From an uncultured Bacteroides sp. (lineage in GTDB: Bacteria > Bacteroidota > Bacteroidia > Bacteroidales > Bacteroidaceae), in contig CAKUYM010000062.1 in the NCBI GenBank assembly GCA_934716785.1, positions 1-16,709 of the forward strand: a DNA stretch of 16,709 nucleotides. Reading direction: 5' to 3'. A program made the translations under genes and the position numbers. Shown here piece by piece: positions 6,962-14,562 of this stretch; the first letter of the stretch is position 1, and every line of letters starts with the position of its first letter. The notes beneath the pieces were generated by a model. It was not told the origin of the DNA and searched no databases. It saw nothing but the letters and a program-made list of their open reading frames with translations.

Positions 6962-8281
6962 ATGAAAACGCATTTTATTACCTTTCTTCTGTTGCTCGCA
7001 ATGAGCATTGGTGCATTTACCCGGTCATTTGCCCAGTCTTCTCCTTATCAACCCACTGAAGAGAATCTAAAGGCACGGCAGGAATTTCAAGACAATAAGT
7101 TCGGTATTTTTCTTCATTGGGGGCTGTATGCCATGCTGGCTACCGGCGAGTGGACTATGACAAACAATAATCTGAACTATAAAGAGTATGCCAGACTGGC
7201 AGGCGGATTCTATCCCTCCAAATTTGATGCAGACAAATGGGTGAAGGCTATCAAGGCTTCGGGAGCGAAGTATATCTGCTTCACTACCCGCCATCACGAA
7301 GGCTTTTCCATGTTTGATACCCAATATTCGGATTATAACGTAGTAAAGGCAACCCCTTTCAAGCGTGACATCGTGAAAGAACTGGCAGCAGCTTGTGCCA
7401 AGCATGGAATCAAACTTCATTTCTACTACTCGCATCTCGACTGGACGCGTGAAGACTATCCGTGGGGACGCACAGGACGCGGAACGGGACGTCCGAATCC
7501 GAAAGGCGATTGGAAAAGTTATTATCAATTCATGAACAACCAATTGACAGAATTGCTGACGAACTACGGACCGATAGGCGCTATCTGGTTCGATGGCTGG
7601 TGGGATCAGGATCAGAATAAAAACTTCAACTGGGAGTTACCGGAGCAATATGCGTTGATTCATAAGTTGCAGCCGGGATGCCTTGTAGGCAACAATCATC
7701 ATCAGACGCCTTTTGCCGGTGAAGATATTCAGATTTTTGAGCGCGACCTGCCCGGTGAAAATTCTGCCGGACTTTCAGGACAGGATATAAGCCGGTTGCC
7801 TCTCGAAACTTGCGAAACGATGAATGGCATGTGGGGATATAAGATTACCGACCAGAATTATAAATCGACGAAAACGCTGATTCACTACTTGGTGAAGGCT
7901 GCCGGCAAGAATGCCAACCTTTTGATGAATATCGGTCCTCAACCCGACGGTGAGCTTCCTGCAGTGGCAGTGGAGCGCTTGGCGGAGATGGGAGAGTGGA
8001 TGAAGCAGTATGGCGAAACTATCTACGGGACACGTAGCGGTGAGGTTGCTCCACACAATTGGGGGGTGACCACGCAGAAAGGGAATAAACTCTATGTGCA
8101 TGTCCTTGATTGGGAAGATAAAGCATTGTTCTTGCCTTTGACTGATAAAAAAGTGAAGAAAGCGGTGTTGTTCAAAGACCAGTCTCCGGTTCGTTTCATC
8201 AAAACGAAAGCGGGCGTTTTGCTGGAGTTTGCCGATGTGCCGAGGGATATCGACTATGTCGTAGAACTTACAATTGACTAA
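6962..8281 (+). CDS. Secreted alpha-L-fucosidase, glycoside hydrolase family 29
   Basis: GH29 enzymes hydrolyse terminal alpha-L-fucose from glycans by a retaining mechanism. I place the start at ATG 6962 because it gives a compact signal peptide MKTHFITFLLLLAMSIGAF with likely cleavage after SFA; an in-frame ATG at 6950 would add MQYL. Motifs include FGIFLHWGLYA near the N-terminus of the barrel, TTRHHEGFSMFDTQYSDYNV, HFYYSHLDW, and AIWFDGWWD, where the Asp (codon 7592-7594, residue 211 from this start) fits the family nucleophile. NLLMNIGPQPDG closes the barrel, and a small beta domain follows. Mature location should be periplasm or outside. The gene stands alone: no SusC/SusD pair, regulator or other glycosidase is adjacent, unlike most Bacteroides glycan loci. 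A terminator follows. Substrate linkage cannot be read from sequence. Confidence 0.93.
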   Translation: MKTHFITFLLLLAMSIGAFTRSFAQSSPYQPTEENLKARQEFQDNKFGIFLHWGLYAMLATGEWTMTNNNLNYKEYARLAGGFYPSKFDADKWVKAIKASGAKYICFTTRHHEGFSMFDTQYSDYNVVKATPFKRDIVKELAAACAKHGIKLHFYYSHLDWTREDYPWGRTGRGTGRPNPKGDWKSYYQFMNNQLTELLTNYGPIGAIWFDGWWDQDQNKNFNWELPEQYALIHKLQPGCLVGNNHHQTPFAGEDIQIFERDLPGENSAGLSGQDISRLPLETCETMNGMWGYKITDQNYKSTKTLIHYLVKAAGKNANLLMNIGPQPDGELPAVAVERLAEMGEWMKQYGETIYGTRSGEVAPHNWGVTTQKGNKLYVHVLDWEDKALFLPLTDKKVKKAVLFKDQSPVRFIKTKAGVLLEFADVPRDIDYVVELTID

Positions 8282-8300
8282 ATTTTAGATAATTCTTCAT

Positions 8301-8348
8301 AAAAGCAAGGGGAAACTATTCTGACATTGATAGTTTCCCCTTACTTTT
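8301..8348 (+). terminator. Rho-independent terminator after the fucosidase
   Basis: Arms 8301-8319 and 8330-8348 form a 19-base stem with a single C-A mismatch (core AAGGGGAAACTAT), a 10-base loop and a terminal T run CTTACTTTT. The A run on the left arm would also let it work on the opposite strand. Confidence 0.85.
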
Positions 8349-8401
8349 GGCAAGCTATTTGTTTATATAGATATAGAGTAATAATTAAAAATGAAAAGTA
8401 T

Positions 8402-9082
8402 ATGATGTCTTATTGGGTATTATTTATTGGAATTGCCGTAGTGAGTTGGCTGGTACAGATGAATTTGCAGAACAAGTTCAAGAAGTATTCCAGAATTGCT
8501 ACGGGGAATGGAATGACAGGACGCGACGTGGCTTTGAAAATGTTGCACGACAATGGAATCTATGATGTGCAGGTTACGCATACGCCGGGACAGTTGACCG
8601 ACCACTACAACCCCACTAATAAAACAGTGAATTTGAGTGAGGGTGTATATGAAAGCAATAGCATAATGGCAGCCGCTGTGGCAGCTCATGAGTGCGGACA
8701 CGCCGTGCAGCACGCACGTATGTATGCCCCGCTGAAGTTGCGTAGCGCATTGGTTCCTGTGGTAAGTTTTGCATCTTCCATCATGACTTGGGTGTTGTTG
8801 GGTGGCATTCTGCTGATAAACACTTTCCCGCAATTGTTGTTGGCAGGAATTATCCTGTTTGCCACGACTACATTGTTCAGTTTTGTCACGTTGCCGGTGG
8901 AAATCAATGCAAGTAAGCGTGCGCTCGTTTGGCTGAGTTCATCCGGCATTACCAATTCTTATAATCATGCACAGGCCGAAGATGCTCTTCGCTCCGCTGC
9001 TTATACGTATGTGGTTGCTGCATTGGGCTCATTGGCTACATTGATTTACTACATCATGATTTTCATGGGTAGAAGAGATTAG
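8402..9082 (+). CDS. Membrane zinc metallopeptidase, YugP type (Zn_peptidase_2)
   Basis: A membrane protein of 226 residues from ATG 8402 (an adjacent ATG is at 8405). The frame stays open upstream to 8327, but that lies inside the fucosidase terminator, so the downstream start is preferred. An N-terminal transmembrane helix (YWVLFIGIAVVSWLV) is followed by a domain carrying the zinc motif H96-E-C-G-H100 in AAHECGHAVQHA. Two central helices (about 120-165) follow, then LPVEINASKRAL, whose Glu fits the third metal ligand, and a C-terminal helix ending GRRD. This layout matches the YugP family, whose physiological substrates are poorly known; a membrane-protein quality-control role is inference only. 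hisS follows after 77 bases with its own promoter elements. No clear promoter was found ahead of this gene. Confidence 0.88.
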   Translation: MMSYWVLFIGIAVVSWLVQMNLQNKFKKYSRIATGNGMTGRDVALKMLHDNGIYDVQVTHTPGQLTDHYNPTNKTVNLSEGVYESNSIMAAAVAAHECGHAVQHARMYAPLKLRSALVPVVSFASSIMTWVLLGGILLINTFPQLLLAGIILFATTTLFSFVTLPVEINASKRALVWLSSSGITNSYNHAQAEDALRSAAYTYVVAALGSLATLIYYIMIFMGRRD

Positions 9083-9116
9083 GATTTTTTCAGAATATGT
9101 AAGTATTGCTCGGAAA

Positions 9117-9145
9117 TTTGCAGTAAATTTGCGCAATTAAATTTG
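9117..9145 (+). promoter_or_regulatory. hisS promoter region with two exact -7 boxes
   Basis: TAAATTTG occurs twice, at 9124-9131 and 9138-9145, each an exact TAnnTTTG and 14 bases apart. TTTG at 9117-9120 could be the -33 element for the second box (17-base spacer); TTG at 9106-9108 could serve the first (15-base spacer). Neither spacing is ideal, so which box is used is unclear. The second box ends 14 bases before the hisS ATG, leaving a very short leader. Confidence 0.5.
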
Positions 9146-9159
9146 TAAACAGTAATATT

Positions 9160-10524
9160 ATGGCAGCAAAACCAAGCATTCCAAAAGGAACTCGTGACTT
9201 TTCGCCGATAGAGATGGCGAAGCGTAATTATATATTCAATACGATTCGTGACGTATATCATTTGTATGGATTCCAGCAGATAGAGACTCCTTCGATGGAG
9301 ATGCTTTCTACACTGATGGGAAAGTACGGTGACGAAGGTGACAAGTTACTCTTTAAGATTCAGAATTCCGGGGATTATTTTTCGGGCATTACAGACGAAG
9401 AATTATTGAGCCGCAATGCGGCGAAGTTAGCCAGCAAATTCTGTGAGAAGGGGTTGCGCTATGACCTGACAGTACCTTTTGCACGTTACGTGGTGATGCA
9501 CCGTGATGAAATTACTTTCCCTTTCAAGCGTTATCAGATCCAGCCGGTGTGGCGTGCCGACCGTCCGCAGAAAGGGCGCTATCGCGAGTTTTATCAATGT
9601 GATGCCGATGTGGTGGGCAGTGATTCGTTGCTGAACGAAGTGGAGTTGATGCAGATTGTCGATACGGTATTCAGCCGTTTCAATATCCGTGTATGCATTA
9701 AAATCAATAACCGCAAGATTCTTTCAGGTATTGCTGAGATTATCGGTGAATCGGATAAGATTGTCGACATCACCGTGGCGATAGACAAACTGGATAAAAT
9801 CGGATTGGACAATGTGAATGCCGAGTTGAAAGAAAAGGGAATCAGTGATGAGGCTATCGCCAAGCTGCAGCCGATTATCCTTCTCAGCGGTACCAATTCG
9901 GAGAAGTTGGCGACATTGAAGAATGTGTTGGCTGCCAGCGAAACAGGGTTGAAGGGAGTGGAAGAGAGCGAATTCATCTTGAATACATTGGAAGCAATGG
10001 GATTGAAGAACGAAATAGAGCTTGACTTGACTTTGGCTCGCGGACTGAACTATTACACGGGTGCTATCTTTGAAGTGAAAGCGCTGGATGTGCAAATCGG
10101 AAGTATCACGGGTGGTGGTCGTTATGACAATCTGACCGGTGTATTCGGTATGGCAGGAGTTTCGGGTGTAGGTATCTCTTTCGGTGCCGACCGTATCTTC
10201 GACGTGTTGAACCAGCTTGATCTGTATCCGAAGGAAGCAGTGAACGGAACAGAAATTCTGTTTATCAATTTCGGTGAAAAAGAAGCTGCATTCGCTATGG
10301 GAATTTTGGCTAAAGTGCGTGCTGCTGGTATCCGTGCGGAGATTTTCCCGGATGCAGCCAAGATGAAGAAGCAGATGAGCTATGCCAATGCGAAGCAGAT
10401 TCCATTTGTAGCCATTGTCGGCGAAAATGAGATGAACGAAGGAAAGGCAATGCTGAAGAACATGGAGACCGGAGAACAGAATCTTGTTTCGGCAGAAGAG
10501 TTGATTGCAGCTGTGAAGAGATAA
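9160..10524 (+). CDS. hisS: Histidyl-tRNA synthetase
   Basis: HisRS charges tRNA-His. The protein has 454 residues, somewhat longer than the E. coli enzyme, with an intact class II core: PKGTRDFSP near the N-terminus, [11 protein letters not shown] (100-110), motif 2 within 122-148 including [14 protein letters not shown], the histidine-specific segment [10 protein letters not shown] with Arg294, and motif 3 around [13 protein letters not shown]. The C-terminal anticodon-binding domain starts near TEILFINFG and ends at the stop. No frameshift or missing signature was seen. Transcription should start from the -7 boxes just upstream and end at the hairpins at 10547-10627. Confidence 0.98.
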   Translation: MAAKPSIPKGTRDFSPIEMAKRNYIFNTIRDVYHLYGFQQIETPSMEMLSTLMGKYGDEGDKLLFKIQNSGDYFSGITDEELLSRNAAKLASKFCEKGLRYDLTVPFARYVVMHRDEITFPFKRYQIQPVWRADRPQKGRYREFYQCDADVVGSDSLLNEVELMQIVDTVFSRFNIRVCIKINNRKILSGIAEIIGESDKIVDITVAIDKLDKIGLDNVNAELKEKGISDEAIAKLQPIILLSGTNSEKLATLKNVLAASETGLKGVEESEFILNTLEAMGLKNEIELDLTLARGLNYYTGAIFEVKALDVQIGSITGGGRYDNLTGVFGMAGVSGVGISFGADRIFDVLNQLDLYPKEAVNGTEILFINFGEKEAAFAMGILAKVRAAGIRAEIFPDAAKMKKQMSYANAKQIPFVAIVGENEMNEGKAMLKNMETGEQNLVSAEELIAAVKR

Positions 10525-10546
10525 GTAAGCATACACAATAGAATAG

Positions 10547-10573
10547 AAGGGAATATCAATATTCTCCTTTTTA
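10547..10573 (+). terminator. Terminator-like hairpin after hisS
   Basis: AAGGGAATAT (10547-10556) pairs with ATATTCTCCTT (10559-10569) with one bulged T, leaving an effective small AT loop, and is followed directly by a T run. It is weaker than the following stem at 10582-10627. Confidence 0.5.
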
Positions 10574-10581
10574 TATATTAT

Positions 10582-10627
10582 ATAAAATAACCCTCGCTAC
10601 AACTACAAGTAGCGAGGGTTATTTTAT
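10582..10627. terminator. Strong bidirectional terminator between hisS and the S9 peptidase gene
   Basis: A perfect 19-base stem, arms 10582-10600 and 10609-10627 (core AATAACCCTCGCTAC), with an 8-base loop AACTACAA. An A run on one side and a T run on the other make it suitable for both converging transcripts. It lies 15 bases beyond the stop codon of the minus-strand peptidase. Confidence 0.9.
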
Positions 10628-10642
10628 TGGAGCGATACCGCA

Positions 10643-13186
10643 TTACAGATGCCGTTCCGGATATAGCTCATTCCACCATTCGGGACGATCTTGCAGCCAG
10701 CGTGCAAACCAAGCCATGATAGAGTTGTGCCATTTGATGCGTTTGTCGTAATCCGAAATGAAATGGTTTTCGCCATCCACCGTAATAAACTCTACGGTTT
10801 TGCCTAATATCTTCAATGCATTGAAAAGCTGGATGCTTTCTCCGATAGGTACGTTGGTATCCACTGTGCCATGCAGCAATAAAAGCGGAGTGTTAATCTT
10901 GTCGGCATTGAACAGGGAGCCCTGTTTGGTAAACAGCTCCGGATTATTCCAAGGATAGCTGTCGGCTGCCGCAATCGCATTGTATGAATATCCCCAGTAT
11001 CCTTCTCCCCAATAGCTTGTCACGTCACTGATGCCGGCATGAGACACGGCGGCAGCGAAAATATCAGTTTGAGTTTGCAGGTATTGTGTCATGAATCCGC
11101 CGTACGATGCACCGAGGCATCCGATCTTTTTCGCATCCACAAACGAATGCTCCTTGCAGAACTGCTTCGTTCCTTCGATGATATCATCCGCAGTACGTTT
11201 TCCCCAAGCATTGACGTGGCGTGCGGAGAACTCCTGTCCGAAACCGATAGTGCCGCTGGGCTGGATAACATATACTACATAATCACGTGATGCAAACAAT
11301 TGGGCGCAGTACGGATTTCCGATGCCGCGTGTTGTTGGAGTGGTGCCGCCGTAGTAGTAAACAATCAGCGGATACTTCTTGGCGGGGTCAAAATCGGGAG
11401 GAAGACACATCTTGCCGGTGATGACCGTTCCGTCTGAAGCCGTAAAGTTCCATGGCTCGGTCTTACCTAATTCTATTTTATCCAAGATAGGCTTCATAGG
11501 GTCGGCAAGCAAACGGGACGTTTTCTTTTTCATATCATACAGATAGCCAACGCCGGAAGTGGTGTCCGATTGACCGATATAAGCGGCGATATTCGGATTA
11601 TATTCAGACAAGGTGAAATTGCTGACAACATCTACTTCGAGATTCAGCTTCTCGAAGTTTCCGCTTTTCGGAGAGTAGCGATAAATGTTTTTGCAATCAC
11701 CGTCGTCTGTATTGAAGTAGATGCAGCCGTCTCCGCGGTTCCATTGCAAGGGACTGACGGTGGGGTTGAAGTCTTTGGTTATCGGCTGGATTTTGCGGGT
11801 GGCCAAATCCATGATGAAGGCTTGTGTATCGAAATCATTGGCAATGGGTTGGTTACCGCAATTCTTGCCTATGCCGCCGAATGCTTCGGGACTGGCGGTC
11901 AGCAGCAATTGCTTTCCGTCCGGTGAGTAGCTGGCACCGCCAAGGAATCTTTCGTCATGAAAAAGAGTATCTACTTTCAGCGTTTCCAAGTCAACCAGAT
12001 AGAGCGAAGACAAGGAGAAGGGACGTTGGGTGATATTCTCTCTGGAAGTGCTGTATATCATGTACTTTCCGTCGGGAGATATATCCTGCAAGTAAGTACT
12101 GTGATTGCCGTAGGTCAGTCGTTCGGAGACTCCGTCGGCTATGTTGTATTTGGCAAGGAAGCTGCGTCCCCGGCTATTGGGAATCCTGTCTACCGGGCTC
12201 ACGATGCGGCGGAGTGCACCTATTTCCTTTTCTCCTTCCTCACGGGGATAATAAATCAGAAAGTCTTCATTGGGCGACCAAGTGAAACTTTGTTCGGGAA
12301 TCCCCTTTAGGATTACTTCCTCGCGGAGGGTGGCAGGGTCGAGCGCGATTACATCGTTTCCGTTCAGTGCCGTGACGGTGTAATACAGTTTGTCGCTTTT
12401 CGGCATCCAGCGCATGCCGTCTCTTACATTATTCAAAAGAACCTTTCCGGTTTTTAAGTCGCTGAGTTCGCAATAAGTGCGCGAACGCTTGGCGGAATGA
12501 TTATTCCAGTAGCGGGTCAGCAAATACCTTCCGTTAGGAGAGATGTCGACAGAAATCGTCCGGTTTCCGTATACGGTATTATCAAGCGAGAAACGCTGCT
12601 TGGCATCGGGAGTAAGCGTGCAAGTGATTTCTTTGAATTTCTCGTCTTTGATAAGTTCGCATTTCAGGGTAGGGGATGCCTTGTCTTCCGAGGTGGAAAG
12701 CAATTTGAACATAATCTCGTAATCACGTTCCGGCTCCATGCTGATGGCTATTTCACGGGAAGAGGCAGAGGTGATGCTGTCTTCGGCGGCATCTTTGGTC
12801 TGTTTGGAAACTCCGTCAATGAATATCTCCCAACGGACGGGAGAGGTAACTTTCAGCTTCCCTTTCAAGAAACGTTCGGCACGCATTTGTGTCTTAAACA
12901 GATAGAGCTTATTGTTCTTCTCTGCTTTTTCCAAATGCAGAAAACCTGCCGTGTCGACAGTCAGCGATTGCATTTGGGCATCCGGCAAATCCAGCACCAC
13001 AGGTGTCTTGAGCAACATCTTCACCGAATGCTTTTCACCTTTCGGATTAATGCTGTCGTTCATGATAGGCGTGCGCACTTCAATGGCATTTCTCACCTTG
13101 TACTGTGTCAGTTTCTCTTGTGCCTGTGCTTGAAAAGCAAGTCCGGTCGCTAATAAGATAGTAAAGGTAATTCCTTTTTTTCTCAT
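10643..13186 (-). CDS. Exported S9 family serine peptidase (prolyl oligopeptidase / DPP IV type)
   Basis: An 847-residue protein with a classical signal peptide (MRKKGITFTILLATGLAFQAQA, likely cut before QE). Residues about 200-580 contain repeated beta-propeller blades with phrases such as SPNGRYLLTRYW, SPNEDFLIYYP, SPDGKYMIYSTS and SPDGKQLLLTAS, as in DPP IV N-terminal domains. The C-terminal alpha/beta hydrolase domain carries Ser694 in GASYGGF, Asp776 in HGTVDTNVP and His808 in DGENHF, a complete S9 triad. The preceding VYYYGGTTPT segment supports the S9 fold. It probably releases dipeptides or oligopeptides from peptides in the periplasm; exact specificity cannot be assigned. It has its own promoter (13224-13255), and no strong terminator separates it from hydF upstream, so read-through from the hyd operon is possible. 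Confidence 0.93.
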   Translation of the reverse strand: MRKKGITFTILLATGLAFQAQAQEKLTQYKVRNAIEVRTPIMNDSINPKGEKHSVKMLLKTPVVLDLPDAQMQSLTVDTAGFLHLEKAEKNNKLYLFKTQMRAERFLKGKLKVTSPVRWEIFIDGVSKQTKDAAEDSITSASSREIAISMEPERDYEIMFKLLSTSEDKASPTLKCELIKDEKFKEITCTLTPDAKQRFSLDNTVYGNRTISVDISPNGRYLLTRYWNNHSAKRSRTYCELSDLKTGKVLLNNVRDGMRWMPKSDKLYYTVTALNGNDVIALDPATLREEVILKGIPEQSFTWSPNEDFLIYYPREEGEKEIGALRRIVSPVDRIPNSRGRSFLAKYNIADGVSERLTYGNHSTYLQDISPDGKYMIYSTSRENITQRPFSLSSLYLVDLETLKVDTLFHDERFLGGASYSPDGKQLLLTASPEAFGGIGKNCGNQPIANDFDTQAFIMDLATRKIQPITKDFNPTVSPLQWNRGDGCIYFNTDDGDCKNIYRYSPKSGNFEKLNLEVDVVSNFTLSEYNPNIAAYIGQSDTTSGVGYLYDMKKKTSRLLADPMKPILDKIELGKTEPWNFTASDGTVITGKMCLPPDFDPAKKYPLIVYYYGGTTPTTRGIGNPYCAQLFASRDYVVYVIQPSGTIGFGQEFSARHVNAWGKRTADDIIEGTKQFCKEHSFVDAKKIGCLGASYGGFMTQYLQTQTDIFAAAVSHAGISDVTSYWGEGYWGYSYNAIAAADSYPWNNPELFTKQGSLFNADKINTPLLLLHGTVDTNVPIGESIQLFNALKILGKTVEFITVDGENHFISDYDKRIKWHNSIMAWFARWLQDRPEWWNELYPERHL

Positions 13187-13223
13187 GTGTTTGTAAGCTT
13201 ATAAAGGGTTAATAATAGGGTAG

Positions 13224-13255
13224 CAAATGTAAGCAATAAGTTCTTTATATACAAT
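13224..13255 (-). promoter_or_regulatory. Bacteroides promoter for the S9 peptidase
   Basis: On the minus strand ATTG (13255-13252) is followed after 20 bases by TACATTTG (13231-13224), an exact TAnnTTTG. Spacing is as expected. The transcript would start about 30 bases before the ATG at 13186. Confidence 0.75.
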
Positions 13256-13269
13256 TAAATAGAATCTTT

Positions 13270-14502
13270 TTAGTAGGCGATGTGCTCTAATATTCCGTTG
13301 AGGTAGGCGATGGCTACTCCGTAATTTGTCATAGGGATATGCTGTTCTCGCGCACGTTCAATCCGGCTGAGTACATATTTGCGGTTGAACATACATGCTC
13401 CGCAATGGATGACTAAAGAATAAGGAGTCAGGTCTTGCGGGAAGTCCGTTCCGCTCACAATGTCAATCTGTAACTTTTCACCGATTCTTTTCCGCAGCAA
13501 CCGGGGTAGTTTCACTCTTCCTATGTCTTCGGAAAGGGGAGCATGGGTGCAGGCCTCCGCTATCAGTACACGTGATGATTCCGTAAGGCTTTCAATGGCT
13601 GCCGCGCTTTCTACATAGTAACGGATATCTCCTTTGTATCCGGCAAAGAGGACAGAGAAGGAAGTCAGTTTGCTTTCTTCCGGTTTCAATTCATAGACTG
13701 TTTTAAAGACTTGCGAGTCGGTGATGATCAGTTTCGGCGGACGGGCGAGAGCCTGTAGTGTCTCCGGAAGTTTGTCGGTCGTGCAAGTCATTACAAGGCA
13801 TTTTTTGTCCAACAGTTCACGGATAGTCTGCACCTGTGGCAGGATAAGTCTGCCTTTCGGTGCCTGAATGTCCTGCGGCATGATTAACAGTACGACGTCA
13901 TTCTCTGTGGCAAGGTCTCCGGTGATGCTCTGCCGGCCGAAGTCCGAAGGGATTTTTTCAAGAATCGCCTGCCGGATTTTTTCGATGCCTATTCCCTCTT
14001 TTGCGCTGACGGGCAACGGGCGTTGGTTGTATTTCTGCTCGATGCCGGCTGCCAATATGTCAGTGTCTCTGCGTATATCGATCTTATTCAATATCAGGAC
14101 AACAGGTATATCCTTTTCCTTCAGTAACTTCAGAATTTCGTCTTCCGACGGTTTAGGCATTCCGTTTTCGCAAGAGTGAGAACAAGAGAGTGAAGAGGAG
14201 TTGTCCTCACAAAGTAACAGTGCGATGTCTGTCTTCTCAATCGCTTTCAATGTACGTGCTGTACGCATTTCTCCGAGTGTGCCCTCATCATCGAATCCCG
14301 GTGTGTCGATAAAGAGACAGGGACCGATGTCGTGAATCTCCATCGCCTTGGATACAAGATCGGTGGTTGTTCCGGGGGTATCTGATACGATGGCTGTATC
14401 CTGTCCGGTCAGCGCATTGATAAGAGAGGACTTTCCGCTATTCCGCCTGCCGAAAAGAGTAATATGAAGCCTGTTGGCACTGGGGGTATCTGTTAAACTC
14501 AT
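13270..14502 (-). CDS. hydF: [FeFe]-hydrogenase H-cluster maturation GTPase HydF
   Basis: HydF is the scaffold on which the diiron subcluster is assembled before delivery to apo-hydrogenase. The 410-residue protein has an N-terminal Era/TrmE-like GTPase domain: P-loop GRRNSGKS (18-25), DTPGTTTD, DTPGFDDEG and NKID. The C-terminal iron-sulfur domain shows Cys318-x-His320 and then His366-Cys367-x-x-Cys370, matching the HydF CxH...HCxxC pattern. The middle dimerisation region is present, so length is normal. It is the last gene of the hydE-hydG-hydF run; the gap to hydG (60 bases) holds a palindrome and heptad repeats. The identification by three neighbouring maturases is firm. Confidence 0.96.
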   Translation of the reverse strand: MSLTDTPSANRLHITLFGRRNSGKSSLINALTGQDTAIVSDTPGTTTDLVSKAMEIHDIGPCLFIDTPGFDDEGTLGEMRTARTLKAIEKTDIALLLCEDNSSSLSCSHSCENGMPKPSEDEILKLLKEKDIPVVLILNKIDIRRDTDILAAGIEQKYNQRPLPVSAKEGIGIEKIRQAILEKIPSDFGRQSITGDLATENDVVLLIMPQDIQAPKGRLILPQVQTIRELLDKKCLVMTCTTDKLPETLQALARPPKLIITDSQVFKTVYELKPEESKLTSFSVLFAGYKGDIRYYVESAAAIESLTESSRVLIAEACTHAPLSEDIGRVKLPRLLRKRIGEKLQIDIVSGTDFPQDLTPYSLVIHCGACMFNRKYVLSRIERAREQHIPMTNYGVAIAYLNGILEHIAY

Positions 14503-14523
14503 AATGGTTTGTGATTAATGGTT
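14503..14523 (-). repeat. Heptad repeat immediately before the hydF start
   Basis: Directly next to the start codon, the plus strand reads AATGGTT, TGTGATT, AATGGTT: three 7-base units, the first and third identical. On the coding strand this is AACCATT, AATCACA, AACCATT. The 12-mer AACCATTAATCA recurs just upstream of hydG. Confidence 0.6.
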
Positions 14524-14528
14524 ACTAT

Positions 14529-14559
14529 TTAACGGAATTGTGAGTCACAATTCCGTTAA
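14529..14559. repeat. 31-bp perfect palindrome between hydG and hydF
   Basis: Two 15-base arms (TTAACGGAATTGTGA and its exact complement) flank a single G at 14544. It fills most of the 60-base gap, beginning 4 bases from the hydG stop. There is no loop beyond what the arm ends can open, and no long T run on either side, so it looks more like a protein-binding site, RNA-processing hairpin or dispersed element than a standard terminator. Confidence 0.85.
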
Positions 14560-14562
14560 GTA

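Noticed and set aside
8327..8401. Upstream extension of the YugP-type peptidase (MIVSPYFWQAICLYRY...)
   Set aside because: This start lies inside the fucosidase terminator hairpin, and the extension would place extra polar residues before a normal N-terminal membrane helix.
9724..10536. 270-codon minus-strand frame opposite hisS
   Set aside because: Antisense of an intact housekeeping gene; composition heavy in Cys, His and Gln and no domain.
12497..13153. 218-codon plus-strand frame opposite the S9 peptidase
   Set aside because: Antisense shadow of the signal peptide and N-terminal region of a clearly real gene; no family features.
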